In this document: one piece after another, positions 17,180-25,317 of the stretch | Layout of the letters: each line of letters starts with the position of its first letter | How positions within the stretch are numbered: position 1 is the first letter of the stretch | Assembly (NCBI GenBank): GCA_011523045.1 | Contig: WTHR01000098.1 | Span: 2,653 to 38,720 of the forward strand | Length of the DNA stretch: 36,068 nucleotides | Origin: Gammaproteobacteria bacterium | GTDB lineage: Bacteria; Pseudomonadota; Gammaproteobacteria; Arenicellales; UBA868 | Reading direction: 5' to 3' | Notes under the pieces: model-generated | What the model saw: only the letters and a program-made list of their open reading frames with translations | Databases searched by the model: none | What the model was told of the DNA's origin: nothing | Program-made: the position numbers and the translations under genes

Positions 17180-18049
17180 ATGAATCTGATTATCGTCAGC
17201 GGGCTGTCAGGATCAGGCAAGAGTATCGCCCTGCACGCGCTTGAGGATCTCGGCTACTTCTGTATCGACAATCTCCCCTTTGGCATGCTCCGCCAACTCA
17301 CCGGCGAGCTACAGCAAGGCTCCTCCACCGATATTGAACGGGTGGCCGTCAGTATCGATTCGCGCAGCCGGGAATTTCTCAAAACCCTTACGTCCGGCCT
17401 CGAACAACTCCGCGACGCTGGAGTCACCGCGCGGATTGTCTTCCTCGAAGCCGGCACAGAAAAATTGTTGCAGCGGTATAGCGAAACGCGAAGAAGACAT
17501 CCCCTGACCGACGAAGACACGCCGCTGCGTGAAGGGATCCTGCGTGAACGCGAGGTGTTGACCCCGTTGGCGGATGCGGCAGAGCGTACAATCGATACAA
17601 GCGTCATGACACCTTTTGAATTGCGTGTGGCCATCCGCAGTTTTGCCGAGGGCGCGCTGCAGTCGAGCCCGACATTGCTGTTCCAGTCTTTCGGCTTCAA
17701 GCGTGGAGCGCCGGCGGATGCTGACACTGTCTTCGATCTTCGTTGTCTGCCGAACCCCTATTGGGAAAAAGAGCTTCGGGATCTGTCGGGTCTCGACCAG
17801 CCTGTTATCCAATTTCTTGAGGGTTCTGATCTTGTTCACCAGATGGCCGGGCAACTGAAATCCTTTATCGATTTCTGGATCAGGCACTTCGACGTCGTTG
17901 ACCGCAGCTATCTTACGGTCGCACTCGGCTGCACGGGCGGGCGGCACCGGTCGGTCTATATGGTTGAGCGGCTCGCCCGTGAGTTTCGCGAAAGCGCGGG
18001 GCCGGTACAGATTCGCCATCGTGACCTGACCCTCGTGAAGGAGTCCTGA
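17180..18049 (+). CDS. rapZ: RNase adapter / P-loop protein RapZ
   Basis: This 289-residue protein starts with a Walker A P-loop G-L-S-G-S-G-K-S (8-15), followed by D-N-L-P. Its C-terminal domain has the family motifs F-G-F-K-R-G and G-C-T-G-G-x-H-R-S-V-Y. In enterobacteria RapZ binds GlmZ/GlmY RNAs and directs RNase E to control GlmS and so the amino-sugar supply; in other bacteria the role is less sure. It sits in the conserved ptsN-rapZ-HPr order, three bases before the HPr gene. Confidence 0.95.
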   Translation: MNLIIVSGLSGSGKSIALHALEDLGYFCIDNLPFGMLRQLTGELQQGSSTDIERVAVSIDSRSREFLKTLTSGLEQLRDAGVTARIVFLEAGTEKLLQRYSETRRRHPLTDEDTPLREGILREREVLTPLADAAERTIDTSVMTPFELRVAIRSFAEGALQSSPTLLFQSFGFKRGAPADADTVFDLRCLPNPYWEKELRDLSGLDQPVIQFLEGSDLVHQMAGQLKSFIDFWIRHFDVVDRSYLTVALGCTGGRHRSVYMVERLAREFRESAGPVQIRHRDLTLVKES

Positions 18050-18052
18050 ACA

Positions 18053-18325
18053 GTGCTGGTAGAGATGGAAATCACCATCATCAATCGTCTTGGGCTGCAT
18101 GCCAGGGCGTGTGCCAAACTCGTCAAGGCCGCAGCCCACTACGAGAGCCGCATCGAACTGCTTCAGGGCGAACAATGTGCTGACGCCAAGAGCATCATGG
18201 GTCTGATGATGCTGGCGGCGCCTCAAGGATCAAAACTTGTTCTCAAGGCCGACGGCATCGACGCAAAAGAAGCGGCAGAGGAGATTTCGCAGCTCATCAA
18301 CGATCGTTTCGGGGAGGAAGAGTAG
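18053..18325 (+). CDS. ptsH: HPr-family phosphocarrier protein
   Basis: This 90-residue HPr (NPr-like) has the phosphorylatable H16 in N-R-L-G-L-H-A-R-A and a conserved regulatory-site serine S47 in A-K-S-I-M-G-L-M-M-L-A-A. It would pass phosphate from enzyme I to EIIA-Ntr. No HPr kinase is encoded in this window, so S47 phosphorylation is unproven. Two cysteines (C20 and C42) are unusual for the family. The GTG at 18053 has GGAG about ten bases upstream; an ATG at 18065 is possible. Its stop overlaps the GTG start of the enzyme I gene by one base (TAGTG). Confidence 0.93.
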   Translation: MLVEMEITIINRLGLHARACAKLVKAAAHYESRIELLQGEQCADAKSIMGLMMLAAPQGSKLVLKADGIDAKEAAEEISQLINDRFGEEE

Positions 18326-20073
18326 TGCTTGCGCTGAGCGGAACTGGTATCGGACGGGGAATTGCGATCGGCCGCGCCCTGGTGCTTGATTCGCCCCAAC
18401 ACGAAGTACCGCATTTTCAGATTGATACGAAGCGCATCGATGACGAGATCCTGAGATTCAATCAAGCGATTGCGGCAGTACGCCAGGAACTCCAGCACCT
18501 GCAGTCGAACCTGCCCCCGACAGCGCCCCCCGAGACCGGCGCATTTATCGATGTCCACCTTCTGATGCTGGAAGATCCGTTGATCTCAAAGGAGCCGGCA
18601 GAATCGATCCGACGCGAGCAAATTAACGCCGAATGGGCCCTTAGCAACCATGCTCAGACGCTGGCGGCCTTCTTCGACAACATCTCCGATCCCTATCTGC
18701 GCACCAAAAAAGATGATGTGGCTCAGGTAGTGGGAAGGGTTATGGACATCCTCACTCAACGGGCACAACGATACCCAAACCTGTCCAGCATGGAGCCTGA
18801 GCTCACCGATCGAATCATCGTCGCTAGGGACCTCAGCCCCGCAGATGCGGTGATGCTGCGCCATCGAAGTATGGCCGCTTTCGTCACCCGCCTGGGCGGG
18901 CCGATCTCCCACACCGCTATTCTGGCCCGCAGCCTTGGGATTCCTGCGATTGTCGGCCTGCATGGGGTGATCGATACGATCAGAGACCAAGACGAACTGA
19001 TCGTCGATGCCGCCAGTGGCACCGTGCTGGTTTCTCCGGATGAGCGCTTGCTGAAGCAGTTTGAACTCCTGCAGGCGCGTCAGCATGAAGAAAGGCAAGC
19101 GCTCGCCAAGGTGGGCGAAAAAAGAGCGGCGACCCTTGATGATCAGGAAATGACGCTGCTGGCCAACATCGAACTACCCGAAGACCTCGACGCATTGGCC
19201 GGCAGTGGCGCGGCAGGGGTTGGCCTCTACCGGACTGAGTTTTTGTTTATGAATCGGACCGAGCCTCCGGAGGAAGAAGAACAGTACCAGGCCTACAGTC
19301 AGATCATTAAAGCAGTCAACGGGCCGGTAACGATCCGTACCCTTGATCTTGGCGCGGACAAACAGGTAGACGGGGGTCGTGATGAGCCTAAGGCAGCGAT
19401 GACACCAGCACTTGGGCTGCGGGCCATCCGGCTATGCCTCAGCGAACCTTCCCTCTTCAAGCCTCAGTTGCGGGCCATCCTGAGGTCTGCCGTACACGGC
19501 GACGTGCAGATGATGATCCCGATGTTATCCAGCCTTTCGGAACTCGAGCAAAGTTTCTCCCTGATCAGAGAGGTTTGTGCCGAACTTGAAAGCGAAGGTG
19601 CCGCATTCAAACCCAATATTCCGATCGGCGGCATGATTGAGGTGCCGGCAGCAGCGATTGCGGCCGATCTCTTTGCGCAAAAACTCGACTTTCTTTCTAT
19701 CGGAACCAATGATCTCATCCAGTACACCCTCGCTATTGATCGCGTAGACGACGCGGTCAACTATTTGTATGACCCCCTGCACCCTTCCGTGCTGAGGCTG
19801 GTACGCAATATCATTCAGGCAGGTAAGGCGGCGGGCATTCCGGTCTCGATGTGCGGCGAGATGGCAGGGGATCCGGTATTCACCCGACTGCTGATGGGTT
19901 TGGGATTACGCGAGTTCAGTATGGAGCCGTCGCAGTTGCTGGAGATACGCCGACAGGTCCGCCAGACCCGGCTCTCGGCCGTTCCCGAATGGATCGAGCG
20001 CATTCTTGAGTGTACTGATACGAGTGCTCTGCATGGGCTGGTCGACCAGCTTAATGCGCAGGAGTGCGTATGA
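18325..20073 (+). CDS. ptsI: PEP-protein phosphotransferase, enzyme I
   Basis: This 582-residue enzyme I autophosphorylates from PEP and passes phosphate to HPr. The N-terminal HPr-binding and phosphohistidine domains contain H196 in G-G-P-I-S-H-T-A-I-L-A-R-S. The C-terminal PEP-binding barrel has the motif G-L-Y-R-T-E-F-L-F-M and the catalytic C-G-E-M-A-G-D cysteine near 513. The length equals that of sugar-type enzyme I; the GAF domain of the nitrogen-type PtsP is missing. No sugar permease is nearby, so with PtsN and HPr it probably forms a purely regulatory relay. The start is GTG at 18325. Confidence 0.95.
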   Translation: MLALSGTGIGRGIAIGRALVLDSPQHEVPHFQIDTKRIDDEILRFNQAIAAVRQELQHLQSNLPPTAPPETGAFIDVHLLMLEDPLISKEPAESIRREQINAEWALSNHAQTLAAFFDNISDPYLRTKKDDVAQVVGRVMDILTQRAQRYPNLSSMEPELTDRIIVARDLSPADAVMLRHRSMAAFVTRLGGPISHTAILARSLGIPAIVGLHGVIDTIRDQDELIVDAASGTVLVSPDERLLKQFELLQARQHEERQALAKVGEKRAATLDDQEMTLLANIELPEDLDALAGSGAAGVGLYRTEFLFMNRTEPPEEEEQYQAYSQIIKAVNGPVTIRTLDLGADKQVDGGRDEPKAAMTPALGLRAIRLCLSEPSLFKPQLRAILRSAVHGDVQMMIPMLSSLSELEQSFSLIREVCAELESEGAAFKPNIPIGGMIEVPAAAIAADLFAQKLDFLSIGTNDLIQYTLAIDRVDDAVNYLYDPLHPSVLRLVRNIIQAGKAAGIPVSMCGEMAGDPVFTRLLMGLGLREFSMEPSQLLEIRRQVRQTRLSAVPEWIERILECTDTSALHGLVDQLNAQECV

Positions 20074-20378
20074 GCGGCTGCGCCTCGGCAGAACCCTTTG
20101 CGCTACAGGTGCTCGGCAACAGTATGGCGCCGGAATTTTCTGAGGGGTGTGTCGTGATTGTTGATCCGGGCGCACCGCTTTGCCATGGGGCCTTTGTGGT
20201 TGCAGAACACGGTAACGGCGTGATTTTGCGTCAGCTGAATATCGATGACGGGCAATGGTCCCTCAGCGCGCTTGAGAAGGGGCATCCCCGTATCCGGATT
20301 GCGGGCCCTGAGGTTATCCGTGGCGTTGTCACCCAACGGGCAGGCCGGCGGCGAAAGGACCGCAAGAGCTACCTTTAG
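20070..20378 (+). CDS. Small S24/LexA-like domain protein without the catalytic lysine
   Basis: This 102-residue protein consists only of an S24-type domain. L-G-N-S-M-A-P-E-F contains the expected nucleophile S18, and the next strands (V-V-I-V-D-P, G-A-F-V-V-A-E) match the LexA/signal-peptidase fold. At the position of the LexA general-base lysine (V-K-R-L) the sequence reads L-R-Q-L, with R54. There is no DNA-binding domain. ATG 20070 overlaps the enzyme I stop as ATGA and has GGAG nine bases upstream; GTG 20064 is in frame but less likely. It may be a non-proteolytic sensor or binding domain. The function is unknown. Confidence 0.7.
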   Translation: MSGCASAEPFALQVLGNSMAPEFSEGCVVIVDPGAPLCHGAFVVAEHGNGVILRQLNIDDGQWSLSALEKGHPRIRIAGPEVIRGVVTQRAGRRRKDRKSYL

Positions 20379-20397
20379 AAATTTCGGTCGCAGGTCT

Positions 20398-21057
20398 TCA
20401 CTCGCGGCTTGACCGGTTGCAAACCCCTTTCTCCACTGCCATTACCGCTGCTTCAACCCGGGAATGCACTCCCAGCTTGCGCAGGATTGCCTTGACGTGC
20501 AGTTTGACCGTACCGTCCGAGATGTCCAAATGACGTGCAATGACTTTGTTGCTTTGGCCCTCAGAGAGATGGCAGAGAATCTCGTGCTCACGGGGCGTCA
20601 GGCTGCTGAAAGGCGCCAGATCATCTTTTCGCTCACGCCGTTCTCCGTGCCGCACTAGATCCGCCAAGACACTGGTCAACGCGGGCGCGACAACAATCTT
20701 CCCCGAAACAATCTCCTGAAGCGCGAGAACCAGCTCATCGGGTTCCATATCTTTCAGCAGATAACCCCGCGCGCCATTGCGCAGCGACTCGGACAGATCA
20801 CCCTCATCCGCGCTGGTGGTCAACATGACCACAGGGATCTCCAAACCCTGCTCCACCATATGACGGAGCACTGACAGTCCGCCCAGATCAGGCATGCGCA
20901 AATCCAACAGCACAACATCGGGCTTTAGCGTCTCGGCGAGACGAAGACCTTCTTCCCCTTCAGCTGCCGCGCCCACGACCTGCAGTCCACGACGCTCAAG
21001 CAGGCCCTGCAGCCCTACCCGGAAAAGCGCATGATCATCCACGATCAAGACTTTCAT
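20398..21057 (-). CDS. NarL/FixJ-family response regulator
   Basis: This 219-residue transcription regulator has a receiver domain with D7-D8, the phosphoacceptor D52, T80 and K102, and a C-terminal LuxR-type helix-turn-helix (about 151-208). The output domain closely matches E. coli NarL: L-T-P-R-E-x-x-I-L, N-K-x-I-A-R-x-L-D-I, a recognition helix T-V-K-L-H-V-K, and S-R-V-E-A-A-V. K185 and K189 correspond to the NarL DNA-contacting lysines, and L186 replaces the NarL valine. The gene overlaps the sensor stop by four bases (ATGA). It lies at the distal end of the dsr operon where A. vinosum has dsrS, so control of dsr is a strong hypothesis. Confidence 0.93.
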   Translation of the reverse strand: MKVLIVDDHALFRVGLQGLLERRGLQVVGAAAEGEEGLRLAETLKPDVVLLDLRMPDLGGLSVLRHMVEQGLEIPVVMLTTSADEGDLSESLRNGARGYLLKDMEPDELVLALQEIVSGKIVVAPALTSVLADLVRHGERRERKDDLAPFSSLTPREHEILCHLSEGQSNKVIARHLDISDGTVKLHVKAILRKLGVHSRVEAAVMAVEKGVCNRSSRE

Positions 21058-22148
21058 TCAGTCCTCTCCCCCAAAGGTTTTCTACCGGCGGCTTCGTCCA
21101 CCGAACCCAGTTCTATCACGACCCGGGTGCCATCACCGGGTTCACTCTCAATGGTGAGTTCTGCTCCCACGGTCCCGGCCCGCTCTTGCATAATGGCAAG
21201 CCCAAAATGCCCGTCGCTGTCCTGATCATCAGGAGCAATGATCATACCGACTCCGTCGTCCTCAACAATAATACGAAGACGGCCTATGTTGTCATAACTT
21301 AGCAGAACCCGCACCATATTTGCCCGACTGTGCTTCCGCACGTTTGCGAGAGCTTCCTGAACAATCCGCAGAATCTGCGCTTCTTCTTCCTCGGTGAGTT
21401 CTGCGTCGTTCGCCTGATTCTGTAGCACCGTCTCTGTGCCTGTCTCCTTGCGCAGACGCGACAACAGCCGCCGAATACCTGGTATCAGTCCATGCCGACT
21501 AAGGGGAGCCCTGAAGTGCGCGATCAGCTCCCGCAGTTCGACGTTGGCTTCATCCACACTGCTCTCGATACGTTCCATTTCCTGCCAAATGGCAGATTCG
21601 CTGTCCTGGCGCAGCGTATCGTCCAAAACACGAATCTGGAATTTCAGACTGGCAAGTGTCTGTGCGAGCGAATCATGCAGTTCATTTGCCAATTGGGTGC
21701 GCTCATGAAGTCGCTCCTGCTGGGCCTGCAGCTCCCGCTCACGCTCTTCGGCCAACGCCTCCAGCCACTCTGACAACCGGTTAATGTCATCGGCCAGTTC
21801 CCCGATCTCACCGGTATCCGAGCGTGGCAATCGTGAGGAAAAATCCCCCTGTCGGATGCTGGAGGCCCAATCACGCAGAGCCAAGAGTGGGCCCAACAAC
21901 CACCTCTGCACGCCCAGGAGCATGGCAGCGAGACTGAGCAGCAGGATCGCCGTCGACGCCAAGAGCAGCCCTTGAATGAGTGCAGGATCCTCGCTTGATT
22001 GACCCAACATTACCGCCAGGACAACGCACAGAACGGATAACCCCAACACCCCTGCAGACCACCAGAAGAACCGTCTTGGCAGCAGAGTGTGCCAACGCCT
22101 CGGGTCAGAATGAGAGGGCGCCGTTGAGGGTTTTTGTGAATCAGTCAT
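21054..22148 (-). CDS. NarX-type sensor histidine kinase with minimal periplasmic part
   Basis: The protein has 364 residues from ATG 22148, or 374 from TTG 22178; neither start has a clear ribosome-binding site. There are two membrane helices (about 28-49 and 61-81), a HAMP region, a short coiled coil, and a HisKA_3 dimerisation domain with phosphoacceptor H158 in N-E-L-H-D-S-L-A-Q. The ATPase domain has E-A-L-A-N-V-R-K-H-S, E-D-D-G-V-G-M and H-F-G-L-A-I-M. The kinase core is NarX/NarQ-like, but the loop between helices is only about 12 residues. The periplasmic nitrate-binding module is therefore absent, and the signal is probably sensed in the membrane or cytoplasm. It lies 96 bases after dsrR and is coupled to the regulator gene. 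Confidence 0.92.
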   Translation of the reverse strand: MTDSQKPSTAPSHSDPRRWHTLLPRRFFWWSAGVLGLSVLCVVLAVMLGQSSEDPALIQGLLLASTAILLLSLAAMLLGVQRWLLGPLLALRDWASSIRQGDFSSRLPRSDTGEIGELADDINRLSEWLEALAEERERELQAQQERLHERTQLANELHDSLAQTLASLKFQIRVLDDTLRQDSESAIWQEMERIESSVDEANVELRELIAHFRAPLSRHGLIPGIRRLLSRLRKETGTETVLQNQANDAELTEEEEAQILRIVQEALANVRKHSRANMVRVLLSYDNIGRLRIIVEDDGVGMIIAPDDQDSDGHFGLAIMQERAGTVGAELTIESEPGDGTRVVIELGSVDEAAGRKPLGERTE

Positions 22149-22274
22149 AGCAGGTAAGAGAACGCCTTGATCCGGCAATGATTAGCTGCTGGCACGAGCC
22201 AGGGCAAACCGGACGGGGCAGTGGACACGCTCTCGCATGACCGACAGTATAGGTTACCTGAGCGCCCCGACCTC

Positions 22275-22613
22275 CTACGGTTTTGGATCCGGGACCGCTT
22301 CAGGCGGGACAAAGTGGGGGTCGTTGGGATTCAAGAAAATAAACTGTGGGGCTTTTTCTTCTTCGGGCGTAACAAAATCAAGAATGGCGCCGCTCAGCAA
22401 TTCCGTACTCGTTGGTGCGATCAGGAGTTCTATCCCATACTGCTCGGAACGCGTGTCGTTATCGCCCGCTTCGTCAAATCCCATCGCGTAATCGATGGTT
22501 CCGTCTTCAAGACGTCTGGCAGCCACTCTAAGGGCCATACCCTGCATACCGCCCTCTTCTATTGACGCCCGGATCTGGTCCGCAGCCTGCTCTGTAATTC
22601 TTAACAGCATCAT
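22275..22613 (-). CDS. dsrR: DsrR, cysteine-free A-type (IscA-like) protein
   Basis: This 112-residue protein has the IscA/HesB-like fold pattern (I-T-E-Q-A-A-D-Q-I, A-L-R-V-A, G-I-E-L-L-I, L-L-S-G-A-I-L-D-F). It has no cysteine at all, so it cannot hold an Fe-S cluster as IscA does. A. vinosum DsrR likewise lacks these cysteines and supports dsr function by an unclear, possibly post-transcriptional, route. ATG 22613 follows GGGAGA by about five bases. It is the last recognised dsr gene; a TATACT-like element just past its stop (22246-22251, minus) could start the sensor/regulator transcript. Confidence 0.9.
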   Translation of the reverse strand: MMLLRITEQAADQIRASIEEGGMQGMALRVAARRLEDGTIDYAMGFDEAGDNDTRSEQYGIELLIAPTSTELLSGAILDFVTPEEEKAPQFIFLNPNDPHFVPPEAVPDPKP

Positions 22614-22658
22614 GGTTCTCCCGGCATCATCATTCGTTCAGCAATCCTGTACTCTGGA

Positions 22659-24044
22659 TTAAGTTTTTTGTGCCCGTACAAAGTTAACGAAGGCATTTAC
22701 CCAGGGGTTTGCCGCGACGTGGCGCTGATGCGCGTAGGTCGCGAGCAGATTATGCATGTGAATACCGTCCCGGGCGCCATCCAGTCCGTGGCCGCGTTCT
22801 ACCGCATACGCCGTGGTTAGTGGCGAATCGATCTCCTCCAGAGAGGAGTAATGAAATTCATGAACGTTATATACGAGGCCTGCGGTCGCGCGGACATCCG
22901 GCCAAGGGTGATCAGGCGTGGCGCGAAAACGCATATAACCCCGCCCCACTGGCCGCTCCCACATTTTGGTATCCCCGGGAATCACCCCCACCATGGGAAG
23001 CTTTCTGTCCTGCCACGCAATCGATCGGCTGAGGTACATGAGTCCGCCGCACTCGGCGTAAGTGGGGCCGCCGTCTTCAATAAACGCCTTGATTTCTGCG
23101 CGCAGACGGGCATTGGCCGATAACGGCTCAAGGAAACACTCAGGAAAACCACCGCCAATAAAAAGCCCGTCCAGGAGCGGCAGGTTCTTGTCCTGCAGGG
23201 TGTCAAACGGGATCAAGTCCGCGCCTGTCTGCTCAAACGCGGCCAGATCATCCGGATAGTAGAAACCAAAAGCCCGATCACGAGCGATGCCGATCCTCAC
23301 AAGCCTATCTTTGCTCGAGGACAACGCTGACGGCATAGCGCTGGGCGTCGCTACAGGATCTTGGTGATCCGCTGTCAATGCCAGTACGGCATCAAGGTCG
23401 ACTCCTGCTTCCACCACATCAGCAATCCTGTCGATGCGAGCCATCGCATCCAGATCTTCGTTACCCGGAACAAGGCCCAGATGGCGCTCTTCAATGCCTA
23501 ATCCGGACGTACGCCCGATCGCCCCCAGTACCGGGAGGTCAGAATAACGCTCGATGGCGGCGCGCAGTTTGCTTTCCTGTCGAGGTCCTGCGACCCGATT
23601 CAGAATGACGCCGACAATCTGGACGTCCGGATCAAAACCGGTATACCCGGTGAGAAGCGGTGCGATACCCCTGGTGATGCCGGTGACATCGATAACAAGT
23701 ATCACCGGCAGACCCAATCTCACGGCAAGGGCGGCGTTGCTGTCACTGCCCTCAACATCAAGTCCATCAAAGAGTCCCTTGTTCCCCTCCACAACCGCGA
23801 CATCGGCATCCTGACGGCGCTCTTCAAAACAGGAATGAATCTCGTCATGATCCATCGTGAAGAAATCGAGATTCCAGCAAGGCCGGCCGCTGGCGCGGGC
23901 CAGCCAGGCGGGATCAATGTAGTCCGGTCCTTTTTTAAAGGCAGCCACCCGCATCCCGTGCCGGCGATACGCCGCACATAATCCACTGCTGACGAGCGTC
24001 TTGCCAGAAGACTTATGAGCAGCAGCAATAAAAAACTGGCTCAC
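22659..24044 (-). CDS. dsrN: DsrN, CbiA-like glutamine amidotransferase (siroheme amidation)
   Basis: This 461-residue protein is of the cobyrinic acid a,c-diamide synthase family. The N-terminal dethiobiotin-synthetase-like ATP domain has the loop H-K-S-S-G-K-T and K-K-G-P-D-Y-I-D-P. The C-terminal class I glutaminase domain has its nucleophile in A-E-C-G-G-L-M-Y (near residue 335). In A. vinosum DsrN is linked to amidating siroheme for DsrAB. The start is GTG 24044; it is separated from dsrP by 53 bases that hold a hairpin. Confidence 0.93.
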   Translation of the reverse strand: MSQFFIAAAHKSSGKTLVSSGLCAAYRRHGMRVAAFKKGPDYIDPAWLARASGRPCWNLDFFTMDHDEIHSCFEERRQDADVAVVEGNKGLFDGLDVEGSDSNAALAVRLGLPVILVIDVTGITRGIAPLLTGYTGFDPDVQIVGVILNRVAGPRQESKLRAAIERYSDLPVLGAIGRTSGLGIEERHLGLVPGNEDLDAMARIDRIADVVEAGVDLDAVLALTADHQDPVATPSAMPSALSSSKDRLVRIGIARDRAFGFYYPDDLAAFEQTGADLIPFDTLQDKNLPLLDGLFIGGGFPECFLEPLSANARLRAEIKAFIEDGGPTYAECGGLMYLSRSIAWQDRKLPMVGVIPGDTKMWERPVGRGYMRFRATPDHPWPDVRATAGLVYNVHEFHYSSLEEIDSPLTTAYAVERGHGLDGARDGIHMHNLLATYAHQRHVAANPWVNAFVNFVRAQKT

Positions 24045-24069
24045 CGCAGTATCTCGGAGGGTTCAATCC

Positions 24070-24091
24070 AGTCCCGATAACATTCGGGACT
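24070..24091 (-). other. Hairpin in the dsrP-dsrN junction
   Basis: The arms AGTCCCGA (24070-24077) and TCGGGACT (24084-24091) are perfect complements around a six-base loop. No T run follows on the minus strand, so it is more likely an RNA stability or processing element than a terminator. It begins seven bases past the dsrP stop. Confidence 0.5.
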
Positions 24092-24097
24092 TGCGAA

Positions 24098-25288
24098 TCA
24101 TCCGGCCGGTTGCTTTACCGACCCTCGTGGAAGAAAGGGCAGTACTCTGACTGCTACTAAGGCAATCAGGGCCGCCAACCCAATACCACCAAGACCCAGG
24201 GCCAGTTCAGGGAGGGAAGGCGCATAGCCCGCGACAACACCGTCGTAGTACGTACTCTTCTCGATGTAACCCGGGAAGATATCCATCGGAAATGCCTGGC
24301 CGCCGATAATCAGGACATATAACTGGGCAAACGCGCCAAGCAAAACCAACAAAGACGCAACGACCGTCTGCGACACTCCCGCAAAGCGAGGAGTCAGCAG
24401 CAAAATGACCGGTATCACGGTTCCCAACAGACCTTGTCCGACCCAGAACAACCATGGGTAGATGCCGCCCTCTACCAACAGAAACCGCTCAACCCCGGTA
24501 TGACCCGCAGCATACAAACGCGTAAGGTGGTCGATCGCCACGAAAAATGCCACCGCAATAACGAAATAAGCCAACAGGGTCCGAAGCCGTGTCAGGATTT
24601 CATGGTTGACCGGAGCCTGGCCCAAACGAGACACCAACATCATCGCCAATAGCGTGACGGCTGTCCCAAAGGACAGCGACATGGCGATGAACATCGGGGC
24701 AAGCACCGCACTGTCAAATGCCTCCCGTGCAACCAGAAAGCCAAAAATCGAACCCGTTCCTGTGGTCAGCACCAAACGCCAGATGAAAGAGACCGTGCCG
24801 GCGGGCCGCGTAAAACGGTTCATCCTCGGCTCAAACATCATCCAGAGGTACACCGCGACCACGATCAGAAAACCCGTATATAAAAATATATTCCAGGCAA
24901 AGATCGATTCGAAGTTGTAATACGTCATGGCAATAATCAACCGGTCCGGGCGCCCCAGATCCAGGACCAGTACCGTCAGCCCACCCACCAGCAAGGCCAT
25001 GGCCAACAATCCGGAAATCCTGGACAACGGCTTATAGAGCGACTGGCCGAACACCGACGAAATCGATGCCGCATTCAGCGCACCCGAGGCTGAAACAATC
25101 AGAAAGACGGCGAAAACATGGGGCAACCCCCACACCACCCGATTATTCATGCCGGTGACATAGTGGCCCTCGACCTCCATATGATGTGCCCCGGCCAATC
25201 CCAAAATTGCCAGGGCCGCGGCAATACCTGCCGTGAGCCAGAACCCGCTGCTGGGACGGAGTATCTGGAATGTGACGCTGCTGGTCAT
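24098..25288 (-). CDS. dsrP: DsrP, NrfD-like quinone-interacting membrane subunit
   Basis: This 396-residue integral membrane protein has about ten hydrophobic segments, of the NrfD/PsrC family. It lacks haem- or cluster-binding cysteines and is thought to exchange electrons with the quinone pool and DsrO. Segments such as D-L-G-R-P-D-R-L near residue 110 are typical of the family. ATG 25288 is 29 bases after dsrO. It is the third membrane-associated part of the DsrMKJOP complex in this operon. Confidence 0.94.
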   Translation of the reverse strand: MTSSVTFQILRPSSGFWLTAGIAAALAILGLAGAHHMEVEGHYVTGMNNRVVWGLPHVFAVFLIVSASGALNAASISSVFGQSLYKPLSRISGLLAMALLVGGLTVLVLDLGRPDRLIIAMTYYNFESIFAWNIFLYTGFLIVVAVYLWMMFEPRMNRFTRPAGTVSFIWRLVLTTGTGSIFGFLVAREAFDSAVLAPMFIAMSLSFGTAVTLLAMMLVSRLGQAPVNHEILTRLRTLLAYFVIAVAFFVAIDHLTRLYAAGHTGVERFLLVEGGIYPWLFWVGQGLLGTVIPVILLLTPRFAGVSQTVVASLLVLLGAFAQLYVLIIGGQAFPMDIFPGYIEKSTYYDGVVAGYAPSLPELALGLGGIGLAALIALVAVRVLPFLPRGSVKQPAG

Positions 25289-25317
25289 TTGATTATTGGG
25301 CTTGCGCGCAGTTTGGG

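Noticed and set aside
17309-18226. 305-codon open frame on the minus strand
   Set aside because: It lies antisense to rapZ and HPr, whose motifs are unmistakable, and its translation shows no recognisable pattern.
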